Assembly: GCF_031844845.1 (NCBI RefSeq)
Contig: NZ_JAVRMB020000007.1
Span: forward strand, 10,741 to 74,740
Direction of reading: 5' to 3'
DNA from: Endozoicomonas sp031844845
Lineage (GTDB): Bacteria > Pseudomonadota > Gammaproteobacteria > Pseudomonadales > Endozoicomonadaceae
Length of the DNA stretch: 64,000 bases
The notes beneath the pieces are model-generated. The model was not told the origin of the DNA and did no database searches. It was given only the letters and a program-made list of their open reading frames with translations. Shown here in pieces: positions 18,113-27,323 of this stretch. Position numbers and translations under genes: made by a program. Position 1 is the stretch's first letter. Every line of letters starts with the position of its first letter.

Positions 18113-18299
18113 GCGGGCTTGTGTTCTATTGGATCCAGGCCCGGAAAGGAAATAAGTGGGATTCCTGACTGTAATACTTATGGCTCTGTCAAGCATCTGG
18201 TATTCTGGCAAGTTACTAACATGCTTTTGCTACCCGGCCATTACTTTTTCCGATAAATTCTGGTTATAAAAGACCTCAGCAACTGAGAATAAAGACGCT

Positions 18300-20252
18300 A
18301 TGAAACCCATCCGCCTCCTCGATAATCGACTGGCTAACCAGATTGCTGCCGGTGAGGTGGTGGAACGTCCTGCTTCTGCCGTGAAGGAACTTCTGGAAAA
18401 CAGCATTGATGCCGGTGCAAAGCGGCTGACGGTTGAAGTGGAAAATGGTGGCGTCAAACTGATTCGTATCCGTGATGATGGTCACGGAATCCCGAAAGAT
18501 GAGCTGGCTATGGCCCTTTCCCGTCATGCAACCAGTAAAATTTCCGAACTTGAAGATCTGGAAGGGGTGGTCACACTGGGCTTTCGTGGTGAGGCACTGG
18601 CTTCCATCAGCTCTGTTTCAAGACTTACACTGACGTCTAATGTCGAAGGTCAGGATTCAGGCTGGCTGGCCAGAGTCGAAGGCCGGGATATGGACGTTCA
18701 GGTGATGCCGTCTCCCCATCCCATTGGCACCACCATTGAAGTTAAAGACCTGTTCTTTAATACCCCGGCCCGGCGTAAATTCCTGCGTACTGAAAAAACT
18801 GAGTTTTCCCATCTTGAGGAAGTCGTTAAACGGCTTGCGTTGTCCAGATTTGATGTGGGCTTTGTACTTCGCCACAACCAGCGCAGCATCCATCAGCTGC
18901 GCCCGGCATTAACCCAGGCAGAGAAAGATCGAAGAGTCGCTGCCCTGTGTGGCCCAAAGTTTATTGAAAATGCGGTGATTATTGATGTGGAAGCGTCTGG
19001 CCTGAAACTGTTTGGCTGGGTGGGATTACCGACCTTTTCCAGAAGCAGTGCCGACCTGCAGTATTTCTTTGTCAATGGCCGGGTGGTTCGAGACAAACTG
19101 GTGGGCCATGCGGTTCGTCAGGCTTACCGTGATGTGCTGTTTAGTGGACGGCATCCGACGTTTGTTCTCTATTTGGAACTTGATCCTGCCCTGGTGGATG
19201 TGAATGTTCATCCAACCAAGCATGAAGTCCGTTTTCGAGATGGCAGAACAGTTCATAACTTTCTATACAGTACGCTGAATCGTGCGCTTGGAGCAGTTCG
19301 CCCGGAAGATCAGCTTCCTCCTGCGACGCTGACCAGTCCGGCACAACCTCTGGCTTCCGGCATTGATGCCGGTGAGTTTCAGGGGCAGGAAAACATCCGG
19401 CTCTCCGCTGCACCGACAAACTCTGGAAGTTATTCTGGTGGTAGCTCGGGTTCCGGCTACAGTGATCGCCGACCTTCTTTGCCGGAAACGCCATCACCGG
19501 GACAGGTTAAACGACAGATAGAAGCCTATAGCCAGCTCTACGCAACATCAGCAGAACCGGTCAGTGAAAGTATGGCGATGGCCGTGGGTGGCGAAACCGT
19601 TCAGGAGACTGCTGTGCCATTTTCTGCACAGGTGCTTCCTGAGAATCTCCCGGAGAATGAATCACTGACACCACCACTGGGTTATGCCATTGCTCAACTG
19701 AAGGGGGTTTATATTCTTTCGGAAAATGATCGGGGCATGATTCTGGTGGATATGCATGCAGCCCATGAGCGGATTACCTATGAGCGCATGAAACTGTCTT
19801 ATCAGGAGCAGGGGGTTCGAGCCCAACCTCTGCTGGTGCCTAAATCCGTATCGGTCAGTGAGCGAGAGGCAGATTGTGCGGAAGAACACAGTGACTATTT
19901 TTCGCGCCTTGGCTTAACACTGGAACGAATGGGGCCGGAAACCCTGTTGGTGCGCCAGATACCGGTTATGCTGCAGAATGCTGATGTAGAAAAGCTGTTG
20001 AGAGATGTGCTTTCAGATCTGATGCAGCATGGAACCAGTGATCGAATTGAAGCCCATATCAATGAAATACTGGGCACCATGGCCTGTCATGGCTCTGTTC
20101 GGGCTAATCGCAAGTTGTCCATCGAAGAGATGAATGCCCTGTTGCGGGATATGGAGCAGACTGAGCGCAGTGGGCAATGTAACCACGGCCGTCCCACCTG
20201 GACCATGCTCACCATGGATCAACTGGATAAGCTTTTCTTGAGGGGACGATGA
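18300..20252 (+). CDS. mutL: DNA mismatch repair protein MutL (endonuclease-motif type)
   Basis: 650 residues. The GHKL ATPase domain starts with NQIAAGEVVERPASAVKELL, then DDGHGI and GFRGEALASI. A low-complexity linker (about 350-450, rich in Ser, Gly and Pro) joins it to the dimerisation domain. That domain contains DMHAAHERITYE, matching the DQHA(X)2E(X)4E endonuclease motif except Gln to Met, plus ACHGSVRAN and CNHGRPTW, which complete the metal site. MutL of this type nicks DNA itself, as in organisms without MutH. Normally it follows amiB directly; here the SRCR gene separates them, so it must use its own promoter. Confidence 0.95.
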   Translation: MKPIRLLDNRLANQIAAGEVVERPASAVKELLENSIDAGAKRLTVEVENGGVKLIRIRDDGHGIPKDELAMALSRHATSKISELEDLEGVVTLGFRGEALASISSVSRLTLTSNVEGQDSGWLARVEGRDMDVQVMPSPHPIGTTIEVKDLFFNTPARRKFLRTEKTEFSHLEEVVKRLALSRFDVGFVLRHNQRSIHQLRPALTQAEKDRRVAALCGPKFIENAVIIDVEASGLKLFGWVGLPTFSRSSADLQYFFVNGRVVRDKLVGHAVRQAYRDVLFSGRHPTFVLYLELDPALVDVNVHPTKHEVRFRDGRTVHNFLYSTLNRALGAVRPEDQLPPATLTSPAQPLASGIDAGEFQGQENIRLSAAPTNSGSYSGGSSGSGYSDRRPSLPETPSPGQVKRQIEAYSQLYATSAEPVSESMAMAVGGETVQETAVPFSAQVLPENLPENESLTPPLGYAIAQLKGVYILSENDRGMILVDMHAAHERITYERMKLSYQEQGVRAQPLLVPKSVSVSEREADCAEEHSDYFSRLGLTLERMGPETLLVRQIPVMLQNADVEKLLRDVLSDLMQHGTSDRIEAHINEILGTMACHGSVRANRKLSIEEMNALLRDMEQTERSGQCNHGRPTWTMLTMDQLDKLFLRGR

Positions 20253-20397
20253 AATAGCACGCAGTTGTCAGTATTTTTTAACCAGCCTGTTCAGCATCTA
20301 CTACCTTTACCCTTTCCCATTTGACGGTTGAACCGGTTGATCGTGATTTAACCGGCCTGACCCGAAAATATAAAAAATAACCGGAAGGAGTTATATT

Positions 20398-23300
20398 TTG
20401 GAGGGTACTGGTCGTTCATTATCTGGAATACCTGACACAATTGATCAGTTATCGACGCCCGGCAAGGCACCGGTTGTGGGACAGACTGTAGATGGCTTAA
20501 TAGTTAACCGTAAAGAGCCGAAAAGGTCACCTGACAAGCAGGCAGATAATTATAAGATTGAAAAAGTCGATACAGGAGAGCGGACAACTGGCCTCGAAAG
20601 CCCCGGGAACGGCTCTGTTTACATTAATACCGGGAACCTCATTGTTGACGCATCTGATGAAGCAGCCAGCGATCGAACTGAAGCAGCTAAGCAGAGACAA
20701 TGTTCGAGAGATGATGTTAACTCCAGCGGAACCTCGGGGAATGATTGGCAGAAAATTTTTAATAATTGTCCGACATACTCAAAAAAAGATCTTCGCAAAA
20801 TGGAATTTCAGCTGTGTAAAAAACTTTTATCTTTAGAGATAATAAATCAGGCTGAACACTGGGAATCAGTTTCTACTAATGATACTTCTTGCGACCGTGA
20901 AAAAATGCTTCTGGATGTTACCAGAGAATGTCAGGAACTGTTTGAAGCGTTAGAAGGTACAGATTGCCCAGCGAATATTAAACGTTACGTAAAATTATTA
21001 TGGGTGCAGTTTGGCTTATATCACTTGGATGAGTGTCTGAAGTCTGGTTCGCCGAATTATCAATTGTCATTTATGACAACGATTAAGGATATTACTGAAT
21101 ACTTGGGATTTCTGCATGCGGTGGCAAAAAATGCAGGCCGTGTTGGTAAGGTTATTCCGGAGTCTCGTCATCTTCAGCTTTTTTGTTACTATAAAGCGGC
21201 AGATGCGGGGTGCGAGAATGCCAAAAGGCTGCTGATTAAAGAGATGCTATTTTGTCGGATAATTGGAGATAAGAAAGATGTACTGGAATACCAGCTCTTT
21301 TCTCTTCGTGAAGCACTAACGCTCATGTCCACGCTTCCCCGGAGAAAAGTATCGGCAGAAAATAAGGCACTGCCTGATTATGAACAGATAATATACTGGT
21401 TAATGGAAGTGATTGATAAGGAGGATGTAAATACTCGTGATAAGCTGGCCAATAAGTTGATAATGGATGAACGTCCTGAAGTGAAGGCACTGGTGCCAAT
21501 GCTTTTTTTTGAGAAAAGTATTGGTGTGGTTGATCCAGAAAGGGCATTGGAATTCATTAATGAGCTGTCAAAAATACCGGTTCTGAAAGCTATTCACGAC
21601 TATTGGTTGTGTCGTTATCATTTTTCCGATGGCAAGGAAAATGTGGAAGGGTTTTCTAAAAAGTTAGGAGGCCTGATGGTTGACATGATGCCATCGGCAT
21701 TTGATATTTGTTTAGACTACTTCTTAGACCCTGAATGCAAAGAAAAATATTCCAAAGGTCAGTTCAATATAGTATATCGACTGATAAATAGTTCTTGCTT
21801 CTTACTACCACGGGATCTGGCACATAGAATGGTTATGTGTTCATATGTACTGGATGAGATGGATGGCTTTAGAAAGGATAGAGATGTTTCTAAGGCAAAA
21901 AAAAAGGCGAAAATTGTCTCAATTATTTACGGTCATCCTGATGTGGTCGCCGATAAATTATATGATGAATCCAAGTATTTCTTTACTATAGACAACTGGA
22001 GGAAGTCAGGTTCAGAGGAAATGATGAGTCCTTCCAAGGCTTTTCTTAACACAATGAATGAGTTTGTTTTTTCCAGAGATCCTGTCATCGGTATATTCAG
22101 AGATGCTTTTCAGGTGATAATGAATAGACCTTTTTCTCTCATCCAGATAGATGATGCTTTTAAACAGGATAGTATTAAAACAGTATACTGGTCGATAGTA
22201 TTAAGCTTTTTGCCAACAGAAAATCAAGGGTTTTCAGATCTCGTTAATTTGTTTTTGCGGAAATCTGATGGGGGGATTGGATTTCTGCCTTTTGTTCACG
22301 GGTTAAGTCTTGCTGAATTTATCCGGAAATCATATCGGTATCACGCTTTTTCTGATGAATCAAAAGATCACCCATTATTTATTCCTGCAACTCTCGAGTT
22401 GTTTGATTTGAGCAAAAAAGATTGTAAGGAATTCCTTCAGAGTTTGTCAGTCATAAAAATGCTTCGCGGTTATTCTCGGCAGGAAATTTGGGGTGAGCAA
22501 AAAATAAAGGATGTTTCTGAATATGAGCTTCCGGCTGATTATATGGTAGTTAAAAAAGTGCTTAGTGAAGATAGCAGGCTTTTGTTAAAGCTGGCTGTTC
22601 AGGAAAGTTACCCATTAGGAGATAGTTATAAATATAAACAGCTGGTGTTACTTTTGGAAAGAATAAATGTCAACAATGATTTGGCTTTTCATGTTGACCT
22701 GTTCGAGTTTTTAATTGGTTTTATTAATGAGTCTAAATTCTGCTTAGGCCAGGAACGTATAGTTACTTTGTTTGATGGTTGTTTGAAAATCGCATACAGA
22801 ATTAAAATGATAATGGCTGGTGTTCTTGAAAAACAGTGCCAGGAATTGTCTAGCTGGCATGAAGGCCTGGCGGTTACTATGAAACACAGTATTGAAATGG
22901 GTCGGTTAAGTAATGTTCTTGAGTCTCTTGAAAGATTAAAAGCAGACCTGTATGAATCAGATCAGGTTAATGAATACAATATCGATTCTGAAAAGTGTCT
23001 TCTTGATTATCCTGATCATGTAACTGTTCAAAGTTTGTATGGGGAATCCATGCAGACTCCTCAGCAGGCAGGTAAAGCATTTGGAGAAAGTTCAAAGGTC
23101 ACAGGTTTGCCAACGGAAAGTGAGCTGCTATTTGACCATTTTAAAAGTTTTACAGAACACCATCTTTTAAGTCAGCTAAGACGTATTGATAGTGATGAAA
23201 AGTTTATGGAGCAGGTTGAAAAAATTGCAGGCTCATTACCGGATGATTCAATTGATAACTTGGCGTTAGCGGAAATTTCTCTTGCGCGATTTAAACATCC

Positions 23301-25584
23301 GAAACCTGAGTATTGTAATTCCATCTCAATCATTGCTTCCGGGCTTCAACGTTACTTTAGGGGAAATATAAACCTTGAATTTAATATGATATTAAATCTG
23401 CTTGAGTCAATGAGAAATAATCTCAACCGGCCTCCGAGGAACACATACACAGGCATCATCAGGACTGAATTACAATATTACCGCCTGCTGGCGGATATGG
23501 CCCTGAGAGGCGGAAAGGTACTTGCCAGATTTTTTGAGGAGTCAAAAGTTGGTTTTTTATCACAGGTTTCTATTGCCATAAGTGGTAATAGCTTTCAGAT
23601 GACAAAAGAGTTAGTGAAAAGAACAACTGATAATTGTGATATTTCCCGCCTTTTTCGTGCCAGCCTTCCGATTTTCAAAAATACCGGATTTGCTAAGGAT
23701 GCAATGGTGGGGGCAGTGTTTAACCAAATGGCTGAGGACGATGAAGCCACTTCAGATGTCGCGGATTTGGCTGAGTGCATGAGGCTGTCGGTTGAGGGGG
23801 GTTGCACTGAACAGGTATTCAAATCAATATCTGAACATAGACAGATGCCTGAGATTCAATCTGAACTATTATGGATGGGGTATGAGAGCGGTGTGTTATT
23901 AGCGGATGAATATTTGAATCAGGTAGTCAAGTTTGATAAAGAATCCAAAGAATATTATTTTCATTCATTGCTAATAGCAGAGCGGGCTGATCAGCAAGTA
24001 TTTATGGACCTGCAAAATAATAAAAAATTAAATTTATTTAAGAGGCCTCAACTGGAAATAATAGGTTTAAAGCTGGTGGAAGTCGGGCGTATCAAAGATG
24101 CTTGCTGGCTGTCTGAAAAATATAAATTGGATTATTTGGGTATGATGCTGGCATGGTGTGATGATGAAAATATTATTATAACCCCGGGGGTTCTGATTCC
24201 GGAGGCGGAAACAGGTAGAAATCAGGCTCAATGTCGATTGGTGGATTGGGTGCTTCATCAAAAACAAGATGTCCTGAAAGATAAGGCTCTGGCAAATAAG
24301 AATGAGCAAACAGTCGCTAAAAAATCTTCAGGCGCAGCTTCCGTTCAGAGCTGTCGTGTTCTGTCTGCTGAGTATTTAGCCATCAGGGATTCTCTTATTG
24401 ACGTTCAGTGTTGCTTTTATATTCATCTCCCCTGTATCTGGTCGGATAGTCAGAGAATACTGTACCAGGGCGTTGCACTTTGTACTGGAATCGGTGGGCA
24501 TCAGGATGAAGTGGAAGGAATTGAAAAAATTAAGGAAGCATTAACGTCCGATGATCCTGAGGTTCCCTTTATTCTCTACTGGCTGCAAACCGCTTCCCTG
24601 GTGGAAAAAGAGTATTTTCCGAATAAAGATTTATTAATGGAATTTGCCAGACGGATGCCTGATTCTCCTGGAAGGTTATTGACGGGATTGATCGTAAATA
24701 TCGGAGAGTTGGCAGTTCGTCAGGTGGTCAGTAAAATGAATGAAATGGCAGGGCAAAAGGAGGAAGAGTGGGAGATGCTGAAAGCACAATCCAGGTCCAT
24801 TCAGCAATGGCTTTATCACTGGTGCGAGCAGATCAAATTAGAGGGAATGTCACCGGCTGAGAAATTAATTTATCATTTTAAGTTAGAAGCCGAAAATGAG
24901 TGGCCGGTTCAGAATCTTAATAGACTTCAGGATATGTTTACAAGATTGAGTGAAAGTCATCTGAAGTCCGATTTCTTTCAAACTGAATTAATTCTTTATG
25001 TGAAGAGATTGATCTGGCTTTCGGAAACGCATAAAAATTTTGCGATGTTTCTTAGTAATTCTATCGAATCCAGGAGTCGGCATAGATTGTTGATCAACGA
25101 GGGGGAAGGTAAAGGACTCGTTTGGAATTCTCAAGTTTTTGAGCGGGATAAAATGCTAACTCTTTTCAGGGCTATTTCCAAAAAACAACGACGAAAAATG
25201 TTGGAAAGTCTTGTGGCAGAAATAAGCTGCAGGGAAAAACGGCCAGATAAGTATGGAAGTATGAAGGTAGATCAGAATCGCATGCCTGGCAAACTTGTAA
25301 AAGAATTGGTGAAGGAAGTTAAAGATAAGAATCACGGTTTTACGGAGGCTAAGTTGGCTCATCATATTCGAAATGTTTCACAAGAGACAGGCAAGAAAAA
25401 ATACAAATACTCTGAGTTATTACAGTATTTTTGTTTTGTTGACAGTTCTGGTCTGAATATGGAGAGCATACAGGCGTTTCGGAAGGTTATTAGAGATATG
25501 GCAAGTGATTCATTAAAAGGTAAAATTGATTTTGGCAATGAAACAGAAGTATTAAGTACAATTGCAATATGCATTTTGGCGTAG
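20398..25584 (+). CDS. giant orphan protein (1728 residues), cytosolic-type, function unknown
   Basis: A TTG start is chosen because AAGGAG lies 7 bases upstream. The product has no signal peptide and no clear membrane segment. Residues 1-120 are polar and Gly/Ser/Asp/Asn-rich; the rest is charged and strongly helical, with repeated patterns of paired amphipathic helices (for example FCYYKAADAGCENAKRLL near 260-280, which resembles a Sel1/TPR-type unit). No catalytic motif is recognised. The gene is richer in A and T than mutL and miaA around it, which suggests acquisition by transfer. It separates mutL from miaA, adjacent in E. coli. A secreted effector or a scaffold are both possible; neither is shown. 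Confidence 0.8.
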   Translation: MEGTGRSLSGIPDTIDQLSTPGKAPVVGQTVDGLIVNRKEPKRSPDKQADNYKIEKVDTGERTTGLESPGNGSVYINTGNLIVDASDEAASDRTEAAKQRQCSRDDVNSSGTSGNDWQKIFNNCPTYSKKDLRKMEFQLCKKLLSLEIINQAEHWESVSTNDTSCDREKMLLDVTRECQELFEALEGTDCPANIKRYVKLLWVQFGLYHLDECLKSGSPNYQLSFMTTIKDITEYLGFLHAVAKNAGRVGKVIPESRHLQLFCYYKAADAGCENAKRLLIKEMLFCRIIGDKKDVLEYQLFSLREALTLMSTLPRRKVSAENKALPDYEQIIYWLMEVIDKEDVNTRDKLANKLIMDERPEVKALVPMLFFEKSIGVVDPERALEFINELSKIPVLKAIHDYWLCRYHFSDGKENVEGFSKKLGGLMVDMMPSAFDICLDYFLDPECKEKYSKGQFNIVYRLINSSCFLLPRDLAHRMVMCSYVLDEMDGFRKDRDVSKAKKKAKIVSIIYGHPDVVADKLYDESKYFFTIDNWRKSGSEEMMSPSKAFLNTMNEFVFSRDPVIGIFRDAFQVIMNRPFSLIQIDDAFKQDSIKTVYWSIVLSFLPTENQGFSDLVNLFLRKSDGGIGFLPFVHGLSLAEFIRKSYRYHAFSDESKDHPLFIPATLELFDLSKKDCKEFLQSLSVIKMLRGYSRQEIWGEQKIKDVSEYELPADYMVVKKVLSEDSRLLLKLAVQESYPLGDSYKYKQLVLLLERINVNNDLAFHVDLFEFLIGFINESKFCLGQERIVTLFDGCLKIAYRIKMIMAGVLEKQCQELSSWHEGLAVTMKHSIEMGRLSNVLESLERLKADLYESDQVNEYNIDSEKCLLDYPDHVTVQSLYGESMQTPQQAGKAFGESSKVTGLPTESELLFDHFKSFTEHHLLSQLRRIDSDEKFMEQVEKIAGSLPDDSIDNLALAEISLARFKHPKPEYCNSISIIASGLQRYFRGNINLEFNMILNLLESMRNNLNRPPRNTYTGIIRTELQYYRLLADMALRGGKVLARFFEESKVGFLSQVSIAISGNSFQMTKELVKRTTDNCDISRLFRASLPIFKNTGFAKDAMVGAVFNQMAEDDEATSDVADLAECMRLSVEGGCTEQVFKSISEHRQMPEIQSELLWMGYESGVLLADEYLNQVVKFDKESKEYYFHSLLIAERADQQVFMDLQNNKKLNLFKRPQLEIIGLKLVEVGRIKDACWLSEKYKLDYLGMMLAWCDDENIIITPGVLIPEAETGRNQAQCRLVDWVLHQKQDVLKDKALANKNEQTVAKKSSGAASVQSCRVLSAEYLAIRDSLIDVQCCFYIHLPCIWSDSQRILYQGVALCTGIGGHQDEVEGIEKIKEALTSDDPEVPFILYWLQTASLVEKEYFPNKDLLMEFARRMPDSPGRLLTGLIVNIGELAVRQVVSKMNEMAGQKEEEWEMLKAQSRSIQQWLYHWCEQIKLEGMSPAEKLIYHFKLEAENEWPVQNLNRLQDMFTRLSESHLKSDFFQTELILYVKRLIWLSETHKNFAMFLSNSIESRSRHRLLINEGEGKGLVWNSQVFERDKMLTLFRAISKKQRRKMLESLVAEISCREKRPDKYGSMKVDQNRMPGKLVKELVKEVKDKNHGFTEAKLAHHIRNVSQETGKKKYKYSELLQYFCFVDSSGLNMESIQAFRKVIRDMASDSLKGKIDFGNETEVLSTIAICILA

Positions 25585-25678
25585 ACTTCTGAAAATATTT
25601 TTTGGAAAAGGCGCTTCTGACTCGTAACAATCCAAGTATTTGATTTAGAATATGTGATTTTTTAATGGTCTGGTGCTT

Positions 25679-26629
25679 ATGACTATCCATAAGGAAAAGC
25701 TGTTTCCTCCAGCTGTGTTTTTGATGGGGCCAACCGCTTCCGGAAAAACTGACCTGGCGGTTGCGCTCAGCAAAGTGCTTCCTTTCGAGATTATCAGTGT
25801 GGACTCGGCCCTGATCTACCGGGGGATGGATATTGGAACGGCCAAGCCAGAATCAGAGGTGCTGGCGGAAGCGCCCCATCACCTGATTGATATCCTCGAT
25901 CCTGCGGAATCTTATTCAGCTGCAGATTTTCGACAGGATGCATTGTCGTTGATGGCTGATATTACTTCTCGTGGGCGTATTCCCCTGCTGGTGGGTGGTA
26001 CGATGATGTACTTCAAGGTGCTCAGGGACGGTATGGCGGCGATGCCTGCAGCGGATGCCGGGGTTCGGCAGCGATTGTTGGACAGTGCCCATGAAAATGG
26101 CTGGGCATTTTTACATCAGCAGCTTGCGGAAGTTGATCCAGAGGCCGCGCTGCGAATAAAACCATCGGACACCCAACGGTTACAGCGAGCCCTGGAAGTC
26201 TATGAGCTGACAGGTAAAGCACTGTCTCAATGGCACCGGGAGCAGGAAGAGCAGAGTTTGCCCTATCGTGTGACCAGTCTGGCAGTGGCTCCGGAAGATC
26301 GGGGGGTACTTCATGAACGTATTGCACTGCGTTTCAGGATGATGCTGGAGAATGGTTTCCTGGAAGAGGCAAGAAGCCTTTATCAACGGGGAGACCTGAA
26401 TGTTGCCATGCCATCCATGCGGTCTGTGGGTTATCGTCAGGCCTGGTCCTGGCTGGATGGGGAACTAAGCTACGATGAGATGGTCGAACGAGGTATTATT
26501 GCAACCCGACAGCTTGCTAAAAGACAGCTGACCTGGCTCAGAAGCTGGCCTGACATTCACTGGCTTGATACGTTATCCGATAACTTGCCTGGTGATGCCT
26601 TGAAAGTCTTGGGGAGCGCCCTCAAATAG
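25679..26629 (+). CDS. miaA: tRNA dimethylallyltransferase
   Basis: 316 residues from the ATG at 25679 (a GTG two codons earlier is possible). The P-loop is MGPTASGKTDLAVAL (16-30). Family motifs follow: ISVDSALIYRGMDIGTAKP, PHHLIDILDP, and LLVGGTMMYFKVLRDG. It adds a dimethylallyl group to A37 of tRNAs reading U-starting codons. Hfq follows 230 bases downstream, the conserved miaA-hfq order. The C-terminal region has the expected ATRQLAKRQLTWLR motif. Confidence 0.96.
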   Translation: MTIHKEKLFPPAVFLMGPTASGKTDLAVALSKVLPFEIISVDSALIYRGMDIGTAKPESEVLAEAPHHLIDILDPAESYSAADFRQDALSLMADITSRGRIPLLVGGTMMYFKVLRDGMAAMPAADAGVRQRLLDSAHENGWAFLHQQLAEVDPEAALRIKPSDTQRLQRALEVYELTGKALSQWHREQEEQSLPYRVTSLAVAPEDRGVLHERIALRFRMMLENGFLEEARSLYQRGDLNVAMPSMRSVGYRQAWSWLDGELSYDEMVERGIIATRQLAKRQLTWLRSWPDIHWLDTLSDNLPGDALKVLGSALK

Positions 26630-26858
26630 ATTGATGTCTATTGTGGTACTTTAGAACCTGTAATTGTTCCTGCAGGACTGACGGGAGTAGCTAGTATTAC
26701 TTATTGAGTGCGGTGTGGGGTTAGCTTAATGTGAACCGGCATTTCATAGGCTGTACATATATTGAACAATTAGTACTAGCACAGCCGGTCTAGCGGATAG
26801 TCCTCCCCAAAGTGAAACAAGGCTATTCAATAACTCGAGAATTAAAAGGAGTACAGAA

Positions 26859-27128
26859 ATGTCAAAAGGGCATTCTCTACAAGACCCTTACCTGAATGTG
26901 CTGCGTAAAGAACGCGTGCCAGTTTCTATTTATCTGGTAAATGGTATTAAGCTTCAGGGGCAGATTGAGTCTTTCGATCAGTTCGTTATTCTGCTCAAGA
27001 ATACCGTGAGCCAAATGGTTTATAAGCACGCTGTATCTACTGTTGTCCCAAGCCGTCCGGTTCGTCTGCCAATGCAGGGTACTGATCAGCCTGAACATGA
27101 ACATGAACATGAGCATGAGCATGAGTAA
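26859..27128 (+). CDS. hfq: RNA chaperone Hfq with a Glu-His repeat tail
   Basis: 89 residues. The Sm1 and Sm2 motifs are intact: SLQDPYLNVLRKERVPVSIY at the proximal face (Q8-equivalent) and YKHAVSTVVPSRPV (YKHA). Hfq hexamers bind small RNAs and mRNAs to control translation and decay. The C-terminus ends in five alternating Glu-His pairs, encoded by a six-base tandem repeat (GAACAT/GAGCAT), unlike the usual tails. AAGGAG precedes the ATG. A hairpin terminator follows at 27148. In Pseudomonas, Hfq is the output partner of the CbrAB system, whose sensor is at the left of this window. Confidence 0.97.
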   Translation: MSKGHSLQDPYLNVLRKERVPVSIYLVNGIKLQGQIESFDQFVILLKNTVSQMVYKHAVSTVVPSRPVRLPMQGTDQPEHEHEHEHEHE

Positions 27129-27147
27129 ATCTGTCTGATGCAACTTG

Positions 27148-27166
27148 AAGGCGCTTAAGGCGCCTT
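27148..27166 (+). terminator. probable rho-independent terminator after hfq
   Basis: Stem AAGGCGC, loop TTAAG, stem GCGCCTT, followed by TAGGTGTTTATTTTATTT. The T-tract is interrupted, so read-through into hflX is possible. Confidence 0.55.
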
Positions 27167-27323
27167 TAGGTGTTTATTTTATTTAATTTTAAAAATGAGC
27201 CATGTGGCGCTGTTTTAATTTCAGGTTTCTGTGAGCTGGTTCTCAGCTTTTTTTGAGCGCGGTTCGTGGCTTTGCTTATGGGCTCAGGGCTGTTTATGGC
27301 TCAGGGCTGATTAGGAGATCTAT

